Assembly: GCF_002799245.1 (NCBI RefSeq)
Contig: NZ_NEQV01000004.1
Location: 1-64,000, forward strand
DNA length: 64,000 nucleotides
Direction: 5' to 3'
Source: Stenotrophomonas maltophilia
GTDB lineage: Bacteria; Pseudomonadota; Gammaproteobacteria; Xanthomonadales; Xanthomonadaceae
Shown: positions 37,454 through 46,128 of the stretch, one piece after another
Layout: every line of letters starts with the position of its first letter
Numbering within the stretch: position 1 is the first letter of the stretch
Notes under the pieces: generated by a model
What the model saw: only the letters and a program-made list of their open reading frames with translations
What the model was told of the DNA's origin: nothing
Databases searched by the model: none
Position numbers and translations under genes: made by a program

Positions 37454-39022
37454 TCAGCCCGCATTGCCGTCCTCGTCGTCCTCCGATGCGCCCAGCTGCT
37501 GCATCGGGTCGGGCGTCAACTCCGGCGGCAGCGCGCGCTTGGCCTTGCTGCCCAGCTCGGCAAGCCGGCGGGCGCGGCTGATGGCCGACTGCGGCGAGTC
37601 GATCAGGCGATTGCGCGCATCGGCGTAGGCCTTGGCGGCATCGTCCAGCTTGCTGCCCATGGCATTGAAGTCCTTCAGGAAACCGGTCAGCGCGTCCAGC
37701 ACCAGACCGCCGGCCTCGCTGATCTTCAGCGCCTGCTTCTGCACCTTGTCGCGCGTCCACAGGCGCTCGGCCACGCGCAGCAGTGCCATCAAGGTATTGG
37801 GCGAGGCGAACACCACGCGGTTGTCGAAGGCGTACGCCTGCAGGCCGCCATCAGCGCCCAGTGCAGCCGACAACGCACCCTCGATGGGAACGAAGGCAAT
37901 GGTGATGTCCAGAGTCTCGCTGCCCAGTGCCTTCGGATAGTTCTTCTCGCCCAGGTCCTTCACGTGCTGGCGCAGCGCAACCGCGTGCCGCCGCAGCGCA
38001 TCTTCGGACTGCTCCGGGGTTGCGGCGTTCATTGCTTCCTGCCAGGCGATCAGGTTCACCTTGCTGTCGATCACCACGCTGCGTTCGTCGGGGAACCGCA
38101 CCACCACGTCCGGTCGCAGGCGCGCACCTTCGTCATCCACGGCATGCTTCTGCCGCTGGTAGTGCACGCCCTCTTCCAGGCCGGACCCGCGCAGTACGTT
38201 GTCGAGCATCAGCTCGCCCCAATCGCCACGGACCTTGGCATTGCCCTTCAGCGCATTGGTCAGCGCCGATGCCTGCGCGGCCATGTCCTGGTTGAGCGTC
38301 TTCAGTTCGCCCACCGCTCCCAGCAGGCTGGCGCGCTGGCGTGCTTCCTCGCCATACAGGGTATCGACGCGGGTGCGGAAATCACCCAGCTTGTCGGCGA
38401 ACGGCTTGAGCAACCCCTCGATATCCGCGCGCGACTGCACCGTGGCCTGCCGCACGTTCTTCTCGAACTGCTGTCCACGTTCGTCGAACACCTTGCCCGC
38501 CAGTTCGGCGAAGGCGCCGGACAGCTTTTCCTTGGCGGTATCGAGATAGCTGCGCAGTTCGGCACTGGCCCGTTCGGAATGCTGCAGATTGGCCACCGCG
38601 CGCGCATGTTCACCGTGCAACTGCTGGTAGCGCTGCTGCGCCTGCTGCAGTTCGCTGCGGGTATCGGCAACGGCAGCGCGCGCCTGCGCCAGGGCCGCTT
38701 CGCGTTCGGCCAGTTGTGCTTCGCGACTGGCCGACAGCGCCGCTTCGCGCTCCACCCGGGCGGTCAGCGTGGTGACCGCCTGTGCGTGCTGCTGGCTGCG
38801 GCCCCGTTCGTTCTCCAGTTCCGCGCCCAGCGCATCGAGGCGGCCACGCAGCTGGCCGGCATCGACCAGGGTGAGACGATGCTGTTCGCGTTCGCTGTCC
38901 AGCTGCCGCTGCACGTCGTCGGACGCTGCGTTACCGGGGCTCCGACGCCACAGCAGCAACAGCGCGACCAGGGTCGCCAGCAGCAGGACCACCGCCAGGA
39001 TCATGAGGACTTCGATATTCAT
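37454..39022 (-). CDS. rmuC: DNA recombination protein RmuC homologue
   Basis: 522 residues: N-terminal membrane helix (VLMILAVVLLLATLVALLLLW), a long coiled coil (about 35-200) and a C-terminal restriction-endonuclease-like RmuC domain (GNAKVRGDWGELMLDNVLRGSGLEEGVHY, LRPDVVVRFPDERSVVIDSKVNLIAW, FVPIEGALSAAL). RmuC limits recombination at inverted repeats in E. coli and has been linked to phage defence; its biochemistry is poorly known. The final 35 residues are acidic. Confidence 0.93.
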   Translation of the reverse strand: MNIEVLMILAVVLLLATLVALLLLWRRSPGNAASDDVQRQLDSEREQHRLTLVDAGQLRGRLDALGAELENERGRSQQHAQAVTTLTARVEREAALSASREAQLAEREAALAQARAAVADTRSELQQAQQRYQQLHGEHARAVANLQHSERASAELRSYLDTAKEKLSGAFAELAGKVFDERGQQFEKNVRQATVQSRADIEGLLKPFADKLGDFRTRVDTLYGEEARQRASLLGAVGELKTLNQDMAAQASALTNALKGNAKVRGDWGELMLDNVLRGSGLEEGVHYQRQKHAVDDEGARLRPDVVVRFPDERSVVIDSKVNLIAWQEAMNAATPEQSEDALRRHAVALRQHVKDLGEKNYPKALGSETLDITIAFVPIEGALSAALGADGGLQAYAFDNRVVFASPNTLMALLRVAERLWTRDKVQKQALKISEAGGLVLDALTGFLKDFNAMGSKLDDAAKAYADARNRLIDSPQSAISRARRLAELGSKAKRALPPELTPDPMQQLGASEDDEDGNAG

Positions 39023-39077
39023 GCGATCAGTTTAGCCCCGCTGCGCTAGGCTGGGTCGGTCTGCCCCGGAAGCCCCC

Positions 39078-39683
39078 ATGCTCGCTCTGTACGGAAAGCC
39101 CAGCTCCATCAACGTGCGCAAGGTGTTGTGGCTGTGTGCGGGGCTCGATCTGCCGCTGCAGCACGAGCCTGCGCCGCCAGCGGAGCTGCTGGGCACATTG
39201 AACCCGAACCGGCAGGTGCCGGTGCTGCGCGATGGCGACTTCGTGCTGTGGGAGTCCAACAGCATCTGCCGCTACCTGGCCATGCGCGCTGGCCGTGACG
39301 ACCTGCTGCCCATCGCGGCGCAGGGCCGCGCCCGGGTCGAGCAGTGGATGGACTGGCAGGCCAGCGATCTCAACAGCGCCTGGCGGCATGTGTTCATGGC
39401 GCGCGTGCGCCAGCATCCGAACTACCCGGACGATGCCCGCGCCGAGGCCAGCCTGGCGCAGTGGAACCTCTTGATGGGCGTGCTCGACGCGCAGTTGGCC
39501 GGTGGTCATGCGCACGTGGCGGGCAACACCTTCACTCTCGCCGACATCGTGCTGGGGCTGTCGACCCAACGCTGGCGCAGCACGCCCGGCACCAAACCTG
39601 CACTGCCACACCTCGCGGCGTGGTTCGAACGCCTGCGCGGACAGCCCGGCTTCACCGAGTACGTCGACAACGGCGTCGCCTGA
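39078..39683 (+). CDS. Glutathione S-transferase family protein
   Basis: 201 residues. The N-terminal thioredoxin-like domain includes LALYGKPSSINVRKVLW with Ser as the likely glutathione-activating residue, NPNRQVPVLRDGDFVLWESNSICRYLA with the cis-Pro and the Glu-Ser pair, then an all-helical C-domain (GNTFTLADIVLGLSTQRW). Substrate unknown. It is divergent from rmuC, with only 55 bp between them. Confidence 0.88.
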   Translation: MLALYGKPSSINVRKVLWLCAGLDLPLQHEPAPPAELLGTLNPNRQVPVLRDGDFVLWESNSICRYLAMRAGRDDLLPIAAQGRARVEQWMDWQASDLNSAWRHVFMARVRQHPNYPDDARAEASLAQWNLLMGVLDAQLAGGHAHVAGNTFTLADIVLGLSTQRWRSTPGTKPALPHLAAWFERLRGQPGFTEYVDNGVA

Positions 39684-39687
39684 GGCA

Positions 39688-39728
39688 GGGGTCAGATCCC
39701 TTCCCCAAAGGGAAAGGGATCTGACCCC
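39688..39728. repeat. GGGGTC-type palindromic repeat, copy 3
   Basis: GGGGTCAGATCCC and GGGATCTGACCCC arms with an inner CCC/GGG pair. This is the most perfect copy of the family and lies between convergent GST and oxidoreductase genes, where it could act as a bidirectional hairpin. Confidence 0.8.
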
Positions 39729-39764
39729 AGGAGCGGACCCCAACGGCGCAGGAAGGGCCTGGCC

Positions 39765-40772
39765 TTACCAGCCTTCCAGCACGATCTTGCCCCTGGCGCG
39801 GTGGCTCTCCAGCAGTGCGTGGGCGCGCCGCAGGTTGGCCGCGTCGATGCGGCCGAAGTGCTCGCCCAGCGTGGTCTGCAGCACGCCGGCGTCAATCAGC
39901 TCGGCCACCCGGTTCAGCAGGTCGTGCTGGCGCTGCATGTCGGCAGTGCGGTACAGCGGCCGGGTGAACATCGACTCCCAGTGCAGTGACAGCGCCTTGC
40001 GCTTGAGCGCCATCACATCCACCTGGCCCGGGTCGTCGATCAGGCCGAACTGGCCCTGCGGCGCCAGCAGTTCCACGATCTGCGCGTAGTACTGGTCGGA
40101 GTGGGTCAGGCTGGCCACGTGCTGCACTTCGCTGATGCCCAGCCGGGCCAGGCCCTCGGCCAGTGGCAGGTTGTGGTCGATCACATGATGGGCGCCCATC
40201 GCATACGCCCAGTCCTGGGTATCCGGGCGCGAAGCGGTGCCGATCACCGTCAGTTTCGTCAGCTTCCGCGCCAGCTGCACCAGGATCGAACCAACGCCGC
40301 CCGCAGCGCCGATCACCAGCAGGGTCTGGCCCTCACCACCGCCTTCGGGAATGCGCAGGCGGTCGAACAGCAGCTCCCAGGCGGTGATCGCGGTCAGTGG
40401 CAGTGCGGCGGCGGCGGCATCGTCAAGACTGGCAGGCTTGCGGCCGACGCTGCGCTCGTCCACCAGCTGGTACTCGGCGTTGCTGCCCGCGCGATCGATC
40501 ACGCCGGCGTAGTAGACCGCGTCGCCGGGCTGGAACAGGGTCACCTCGCTGCCCACCGCATCGACGATGCCGACCGCATCCCAGCCCAGCACGCGCGGGC
40601 CATCGGTGGCCACGCCACGACGGACCTTGGTGTCGACCGGGTTCACCGCCACCGCGCGTACCGCCACCCGCAGGTCGCGCGGGCCGGGCTGCGGCAGGTC
40701 CAGTTCAATGTCGATCAGGGCCTGCGCATCATCGATCGGCAGGCCGGCTTGGGTATAGGCAATGGCGCGCAT
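39765..40772 (-). CDS. Zinc-type alcohol dehydrogenase / quinone oxidoreductase family protein
   Basis: 335 residues from MRAIAYTQAGLPI. MDR-superfamily protein: N-terminal GroES-like domain (AVNPVDTKVRRGV, LGWDAVGIVDAVG) and a Rossmann domain (LLVIGAAGGVGSILVQLARKL) binding NADPH. The cysteine zinc ligands of true alcohol dehydrogenases are missing at the usual places, so a zinc-free quinone or enal reductase is likely. It is divergent from the LysR gene 91 bp away, which probably regulates it. Confidence 0.87.
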   Translation of the reverse strand: MRAIAYTQAGLPIDDAQALIDIELDLPQPGPRDLRVAVRAVAVNPVDTKVRRGVATDGPRVLGWDAVGIVDAVGSEVTLFQPGDAVYYAGVIDRAGSNAEYQLVDERSVGRKPASLDDAAAAALPLTAITAWELLFDRLRIPEGGGEGQTLLVIGAAGGVGSILVQLARKLTKLTVIGTASRPDTQDWAYAMGAHHVIDHNLPLAEGLARLGISEVQHVASLTHSDQYYAQIVELLAPQGQFGLIDDPGQVDVMALKRKALSLHWESMFTRPLYRTADMQRQHDLLNRVAELIDAGVLQTTLGEHFGRIDAANLRRAHALLESHRARGKIVLEGW

Positions 40773-40863
40773 GGCAGCGGTCCAGTGGGGAAGGAGGTGA
40801 CAGGTTGCGCCGCGCACGGTCGCTCGGAAAGGCGCAGAATCGGGCAGCACTTTCACTCCGGCA

Positions 40864-41835
40864 ATGAAGATGATCCGCTTCGACGATCTGCAGCTGTTCG
40901 TCCGCACGGCCGCGCTGGGCAGCTTCTCGCAGGCGGCCCGCGAGGCCGATCTGCTGCCCGGACAGGTGGCCGCGGCGGTGGCGCGGCTGGAGCGCGAGCT
41001 GGACCTGCGCCTGTTCGTGCGTACCACCCGCAGCCTGCGCCTGACCGGCGAGGGCGCGCTGTACCTGCCGTACGCGCAGGAGGTACTGGCCACCCTGCGC
41101 GAAGGCCAGGCCCGCGTGCAGGGTGAGGACACCGAGCTGCACGGCACCCTGCAGCTGTCGGCACCGTCGGACTTCGGCCGCAACCTGCTGCTGCCATGGC
41201 TGACGGCCTTCCGCACCGCGCACCCTCGGTTGCGGCTGCACCTGCGCCTGTCAGACGAGGTCGCCGACGTGTTCCGCGACCCGGTCGACGTGGCCATCCG
41301 CATCGGTCACTTCGACGATGCCAACTACGTTGCCTTGCCCCTGCTGGAAGGCAACCGGCGTGTGCTGGCGGCCTCGCCCGACTATCTGCGCCGGCATGGC
41401 ACGCCCACGCGCCTGGACGAGCTGCGCGAACATTCCTGCCTGGTCTACCAGCTCAGCGGCCGCGCCTACGATCGCTGGTCGTTCGAGGTCGACGGGCGCC
41501 GCAGCGTAGTTCCCGTGCGCGGCCCCCTGGTCTGCGACGACGCCGACGTGGTGCGGCGCTGGGCGGTGGCCGGCGAAGGCATCACCTACAAGTCCTGGCT
41601 GGATCTGCGCGAGGACGTGCTGGCCGGGCGCCTGCAGCTGCTGCTCGACGGGGTCGGCAGCCACATTCCGCTGCAGCTGGTGTGCCCGCACCGCAAGCAG
41701 TTCTCGCCAGCGGTACGGCAACTGCATGCGCAGCTGCGCCAGCACCTGCAACCGCTGCTGTCTGGCATGCCGGTGGGGCCCGCCAGCCCCCTGTCGCCCG
41801 CCGTGGCGCTGGCCGACAATGGCGGCCCCCCGTAA
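40864..41835 (+). CDS. LysR family transcriptional regulator
   Basis: 323 residues. An N-terminal winged HTH (FDDLQLFVRTAALGSFSQAAREADLLPGQVAAAVARLERELDLRLFVRTTRSLRLT) is followed by a periplasmic-binding-like effector domain (about 90-295; DVAIRIGHFDDANYVALPLLEG). It is divergent from the quinone oxidoreductase gene, the usual arrangement for a LysR regulator and its target. I found no clear T-N11-A site in the 91-bp gap. Confidence 0.9.
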   Translation: MKMIRFDDLQLFVRTAALGSFSQAAREADLLPGQVAAAVARLERELDLRLFVRTTRSLRLTGEGALYLPYAQEVLATLREGQARVQGEDTELHGTLQLSAPSDFGRNLLLPWLTAFRTAHPRLRLHLRLSDEVADVFRDPVDVAIRIGHFDDANYVALPLLEGNRRVLAASPDYLRRHGTPTRLDELREHSCLVYQLSGRAYDRWSFEVDGRRSVVPVRGPLVCDDADVVRRWAVAGEGITYKSWLDLREDVLAGRLQLLLDGVGSHIPLQLVCPHRKQFSPAVRQLHAQLRQHLQPLLSGMPVGPASPLSPAVALADNGGPP

Positions 41836-41850
41836 CAAGAGAGCACCGCC

Positions 41851-42480
41851 ATGCCGTGGATGGGCATCCAGGACCTGTGGACGTTTCTGGTCGCCGTGCT
41901 GGTGTTTCTCGCCCTGCCCGGCCCCGGCACCTTCACCCTGCTGACCGCCACCGGACGGGGAGGCGTGCGCGGCGGCTACACCGCGCTGGCCGGCCTGCTG
42001 GTCGGTGACCAGATCCTGATGTGGCTGGCGCTGGCCGGCGTGGCCGCACTGCTCAAGGCCAACCCGCTGGTGTTCCACGCCGTGCAGTATCTCGGTGCGG
42101 CCTACCTGGTATGGGTCGGCATCAGCCTGCTGCGCACGCCCAGGCATGAGGGCGGCGACGCTGGCCCGATCCGCATGCAGCCCGGCCGCTATTTCCAGCA
42201 GGCGATCCTGGTCAGCCTGCTCAACCCGAAGGCGATCCTGTTCTACATGGCCTTCCTGCCGTTGTTCATCGATCCCAAGGCGCACCAGGGCATCGCCACC
42301 TTCGCGGCGCTGGCCGGCATCATCCTGGTGGTCAGCATCGCCTACTGCTCGATGCTGATCGGCGTGGGCAACCTGGCCCGTCGCCGGTTGATCCAGCACC
42401 CGCGCATCAGCGACGCATTGCGCCGCGTGGCCGGCCTGTTCCTGGTGGGGTTCGGCATCCGCCTTGGGCTCAACGGCTGA
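41851..42480 (+). CDS. LysE/RhtB family amino-acid exporter
   Basis: 209 residues with about six membrane helices and the family N-terminus (FLVAVLVFLALPGPGTFTLLTATGRGGVRGGYTALAGLLVGDQ) plus LVSLLNPKAILFYMAFLPLF. It exports amino acids or their analogues; the substrate is unknown. It starts 15 bp after the LysR gene on the same strand, so the two may be co-transcribed. Confidence 0.9.
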   Translation: MPWMGIQDLWTFLVAVLVFLALPGPGTFTLLTATGRGGVRGGYTALAGLLVGDQILMWLALAGVAALLKANPLVFHAVQYLGAAYLVWVGISLLRTPRHEGGDAGPIRMQPGRYFQQAILVSLLNPKAILFYMAFLPLFIDPKAHQGIATFAALAGIILVVSIAYCSMLIGVGNLARRRLIQHPRISDALRRVAGLFLVGFGIRLGLNG

Positions 42481-42513
42481 TACCGCCGTCGAGCAGGCTC
42501 TGGCGCTGCATCT

Positions 42514-42574
42514 GCCAACCAAGGTTGGCCTCTACCAGAGCGCGGGATCCGGTAGTCGCCAACCTTGGTTGGCG
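42514..42574. repeat. Two facing SMAG/REP elements
   Basis: 42514-42535 has GCCAACC/GGTTGGC arms and ends in CTAC (minus orientation); 42552-42574 begins GTAG and has CGCCAACC/GGTTGGCG arms (plus orientation). They are about 16 bp apart, forming a dimer with outward GTAG/CTAC on the inner sides. Confidence 0.8.
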
Positions 42575-42652
42575 CTGGCCTGGTTGCTGCAGCGCCGCCG
42601 TGGCCGGGAGGGCGCGCTATGCTGGCCTTCCCTGCCGAATGGACGCGCGTGG

Positions 42653-43072
42653 ATGGCCCGCTTGGCCCGCTGTACCCTGCCCTTGCTGCTGCTGGCCGGC
42701 ACCGCCTCCGCCGGCACCGTGCAGGATCATCGCTGCCTGACCGGCGGCCGCAATGACAGCATCCATCTGGAGTGGCGCTGGCTGGAGGACGGCCAGTCCG
42801 ACGTGCGCTACGCCGGCCAGCGCGAGCGCCTGCCGTTGCGCCGGGTTTCGCTGGAAACGACGGTGCTGGCGGAGGATCGCCCCTACCAGTTCGACAGCGT
42901 CTGGGAAGAGCACATCGACGGGCGCCTCAACGGCCGCTACCTGCTGAGCACGCAGGGCGCGCTGGTGCTGGATCTGCGCTACGAGCGTGCCCGTGACGGC
43001 CGCACCACCTCCTTCCACGACGACCCCGAAGCCTGGCAGGAAGACGGCTGCCACTGGCCCGGCACTCCCTGA
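42653..43072 (+). CDS. Small secreted hypothetical protein
   Basis: 139 residues from MARLARCTLPLLLLAGTASA, a clean Sec signal peptide with predicted cleavage after ASA. The frame extends upstream only through the SMAG elements. The mature part is soluble, with two cysteines (RCLTGG near the start, DGCHW near the end) that could pair. Segments LEWRWLEDGQSDVRYAGQRERLPLR and PYQFDSVWEEHIDGRLNGRYLLSTQGALVLDLRYERA suggest a beta-rich domain. I do not recognise a family. Confidence 0.65.
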   Translation: MARLARCTLPLLLLAGTASAGTVQDHRCLTGGRNDSIHLEWRWLEDGQSDVRYAGQRERLPLRRVSLETTVLAEDRPYQFDSVWEEHIDGRLNGRYLLSTQGALVLDLRYERARDGRTTSFHDDPEAWQEDGCHWPGTP

Positions 43073-43238
43073 CGCGGGCGCGGTACCGGAGCCCCACCGC
43101 CTTTTATGCCGATTCCGGCGGCCTGCTCGCGGTGCAGCGCGCGACGTGGCGGGTATGACCCCCGTCAGTGGTAATGCTGCGCTGCGTTCGGTCACACTCG
43201 GGAACTTGTCGTTCTTAGTCACCCCTTCCGAGGCCTGC

Positions 43239-44666
43239 ATGTCCCTGTTCCGGCGCAAGTCCCTAGATTCCGTCACCGTCCACGAAGCCGGCAGGCGCCT
43301 GATCCCGACGCTCAGCTGGCCGCACCTGATCGCGCTGGGCATCGGTGCCATCGTCGGTACCGGCATCTACACGCTGATCGGCGTGGGTGCCAACCTGGCC
43401 GGCCCGGCCGTGCTGATCTCCTTCGCCATCGCCGGCGCGGTCTGTGCCTGCGCGGCGCTGTCCTACGCCGAGCTGTCGACGATGATGCCGGCCGCCGGCA
43501 GTGCCTACACCTACAGCTACAGTGCGCTGGGCGAGGTGTTCGCCTGGGTGGTGGGCTGGAGCCTGATCCTGGAGTACTCGCTGGTGGTGAGTACGGTGGC
43601 GGTGGGCTGGTCCGGCTACTTCGTCGGCTTCCTCGAATGGGTGCACACCCAGTTCGGCTGGAACGTGCATCTGCCTGCCGCGCTGGCCGCCGGCCCGCAC
43701 GTGGATGGCGGCGTGATCAACCTGCCGGCGATCATCATCACCTGGCTGGTGGCCGGCATGCTGATGGCCGGCACCAAGGAAAGCGCCACGCTCAATGCCA
43801 TCCTGGTGGTGTTCAAGCTGATCGCGCTGGCGATCTTCGTGGCCGTGGCCCTGCCCGCGTTCGACAGCGCCAACCTGCAGCCGTTCATGCCCTACGGTTT
43901 CGCCAAGTCGATGGGCCCTGATGGCGTCGAGCACGGCGTGATGGCGGCCGCGGCGATCATCTTCTTTGCCTTCTACGGCTTCGATGCGATCTCCACCGCC
44001 GCGGAAGAAACCAAGAACCCGGGCCGCGACCTGTCGATCGGCATCATCGGTTCGATGATCGGCTGCACCATCGTCTACGTGCTGGTGGCGCTGGCCGCGG
44101 TGGGTGCGATGAGCTACGCGGTGTTCGGCCACAGTGCCGAACCGCTGGCCCTGATCATGCGCCAGCTGGGCCATCCGACCGCGGCGATGGTGATCGGCGT
44201 GATCGCGATCATCGCGCTGCCGACCGTACTGCTGGCATTCCTGTACGGCCAGAGCCGCATCTTCTTCGTCATGAGCCGCGACGGCCTGCTGCCGCGTGGC
44301 CTGTCCAAGGTCAATGCGCGTACCGGCACGCCGGTGGCGACCACGCTGTTCACGGCGGTGGTGGTGTCGGCCCTGGCCGGCGTGGCACGCCTGGACGAGA
44401 TCGCCGCACTGGCCAACGCCGGTACCCTGGCCGCGTTCACTGCCGTGGGTGTCTGCCTGGTGGTGTTGCGCCTGCGCGAGCCGAACCGCGAGCGCAGCTT
44501 CCGCACCCCGGCCGCCTTCGTGGTGGGCCCGCTGGCTGCGCTGGGCTGCATCTACCTGTTCCTCAGCCTGCCGCACAGCACCCAGCTGTATTTCCTGCTG
44601 TGGAACGTGGCCGGCCTGGTGCTGTACTTCCTGTACAGCCGCCGCCATGCATTGATCGCGAAATAA
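43239..44666 (+). CDS. APC superfamily amino-acid permease
   Basis: 475 residues from MSLFRRKSLDSVTVHEAG, with about twelve membrane helices. The first helix motif LIALGIGAIVGTGIYTLIGVGAN and the segment FFAFYGFDAISTAAEETKNPGRDL are typical of the cationic amino-acid transporter / YfnA branch. It imports or exchanges amino acids. A GAGG lies about 6 bp before the ATG; the 166-bp upstream region holds no recognised element. Confidence 0.9.
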   Translation: MSLFRRKSLDSVTVHEAGRRLIPTLSWPHLIALGIGAIVGTGIYTLIGVGANLAGPAVLISFAIAGAVCACAALSYAELSTMMPAAGSAYTYSYSALGEVFAWVVGWSLILEYSLVVSTVAVGWSGYFVGFLEWVHTQFGWNVHLPAALAAGPHVDGGVINLPAIIITWLVAGMLMAGTKESATLNAILVVFKLIALAIFVAVALPAFDSANLQPFMPYGFAKSMGPDGVEHGVMAAAAIIFFAFYGFDAISTAAEETKNPGRDLSIGIIGSMIGCTIVYVLVALAAVGAMSYAVFGHSAEPLALIMRQLGHPTAAMVIGVIAIIALPTVLLAFLYGQSRIFFVMSRDGLLPRGLSKVNARTGTPVATTLFTAVVVSALAGVARLDEIAALANAGTLAAFTAVGVCLVVLRLREPNRERSFRTPAAFVVGPLAALGCIYLFLSLPHSTQLYFLLWNVAGLVLYFLYSRRHALIAK

Positions 44667-44675
44667 ACGGTTCAC

Positions 44676-44706
44676 CGGTCGTGCCGGCCGCTGGCCGGCA
44701 CGACCG
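44676..44706. repeat. Extended SMAG-like palindrome between convergent genes
   Basis: CGGTCGTGCCGGCC pairs with GGCCGGCACGACCG across a GCT loop, a 14-bp perfect stem. It lies between the convergent permease and dipeptidase genes and could double as a bidirectional terminator, though there is no T-run. Confidence 0.65.
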
Positions 44707-44714
44707 CAGGGCGG

Positions 44715-45956
44715 TCAACCGCCCTGCTTTGCCGCGTAATCCTGCGCCTGGCGCATCACCCGCAGCAGGTTGCCGCCCCAGATGCCGGCAATCTGCTTCT
44801 CGGTATAGCCCTTGCGCAACAGCCAGGCGGTGATCTTCGGCAGCTGGCTCACGTCAGGCAGGTCACTCAGGCCACCGCCACCATCCCAGTCCAGGCCGAT
44901 ACCCACATGTTCGGGGCCGACCACCTTGAGGATGTGCTCGAAGTGGGCGAAGAAGTCGTCCAGGCTGGCGTGGCGCACCGGGTGCTCGTGATCGAGCGCC
45001 TGCTCGGCTTTCAGCAGCGCAACACCCTGCTCGATGCCCATGCCTTCCCAGCCGCCCAGCTGCTTGCTCAGCGCTTCTTCGGCCTGCTTGCGCTCGGGCG
45101 TCCTGGCGGTGTCGATCAGGTAACCACCATAGGCGTTCACCTGGATCACGCCACCGGCCTTGGCCAGCTTGCGCAGGCGCGCATCGTCGAGATTGCGCGG
45201 GTGGTCGTAGACCGCCTTGGCCGAGCTGTGTGACAGCACGAACGGCACCGGCATCATCGCCAGAAGGTCGTCGAACACCGCGTCCGAGGCATGCGACTGG
45301 TCAATCACGATGCCCAGCTTCACCGCTTGCCGCACCAGCTCCTTGCCCGCCGGGCTCAGGCCCTTCCACTCCGCGCCCTTGGGATCGGTGGCCGAATCGG
45401 CGAACTCGTTGTTGGCGAAGTGCACGGTGCTGAGCAGGCGCAGGCCGGCACGGTGGTAGAACGAAAGCAGGCTCGGGTCTTCCACCAGCGGGCTGGCGTT
45501 TTCCATGCTGATGTAGACCACGCGCTTGCCGGCAGCCTTGATCCGCGCCGCGTCATCGGCATTCAATGCCAGCGCGAAGCGCTCGGAATTGGCCGCCAGC
45601 ATCTCGCGGATTTCCAGCAACCGCTGCAGGCCGTGGTCACGCTCGGCCAGATGGGCGGCGGCGGTGCGGTCGCCCTGATCGGTATAGATCGCCCAGAAGC
45701 CGCCATCGAGCGCGCCCTCGACCATGCGCGGGTAGTCCACCTGCGAAAGGGCGTTACGGTCGTGGCGTTGCTCGATGTCGAAGCCGCTGCGGCCGAAGTT
45801 GGCCGGCGTATCCAGATGGCTGTCGAGCGTGACCAGGCGCTGCTGCAGGGACTTGGCGCGGGCCAGTTCCTGCGCACTGAACTCGATGGCATGGGCGGAC
45901 AACGGCGCACCCAGCGCCAGGGCAAGCACGAAAGACAGGTGGCGCAACGAAGGCAT
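44715..45956 (-). CDS. Membrane dipeptidase (peptidase family M19)
   Basis: 413 residues with a Sec signal peptide (MPSLRHLSFVLALALGAPLSAHA). The zinc-site motifs of renal-dipeptidase-like enzymes are present: DSHLDTP (His-x-Asp), the bridging Glu in VYISMENASPL, IDQSHASDAVFDDLL and VLSHSSAKAVYDHPRNL. Members hydrolyse dipeptides, often with D-residues at the C-terminal position; a periplasmic or secreted role is expected from the signal peptide. Confidence 0.9.
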   Translation of the reverse strand: MPSLRHLSFVLALALGAPLSAHAIEFSAQELARAKSLQQRLVTLDSHLDTPANFGRSGFDIEQRHDRNALSQVDYPRMVEGALDGGFWAIYTDQGDRTAAAHLAERDHGLQRLLEIREMLAANSERFALALNADDAARIKAAGKRVVYISMENASPLVEDPSLLSFYHRAGLRLLSTVHFANNEFADSATDPKGAEWKGLSPAGKELVRQAVKLGIVIDQSHASDAVFDDLLAMMPVPFVLSHSSAKAVYDHPRNLDDARLRKLAKAGGVIQVNAYGGYLIDTARTPERKQAEEALSKQLGGWEGMGIEQGVALLKAEQALDHEHPVRHASLDDFFAHFEHILKVVGPEHVGIGLDWDGGGGLSDLPDVSQLPKITAWLLRKGYTEKQIAGIWGGNLLRVMRQAQDYAAKQGG

Positions 45957-46128
45957 GGGCTCTCACCGCGAATGGGAAGAGCCCGACCATAGCGCTGCGG
46001 CCCGCCATTTAGTAGAGCCGCGCGCCCTCATCCATGGGCGCTATTCTCACCAACGCGTCGCAGTGCGCGCAAAGCTGGCCGCCGGGCAGTGGACATGGTC
46101 CGTGCCCGGCGAACGCAGAAGCCGACCG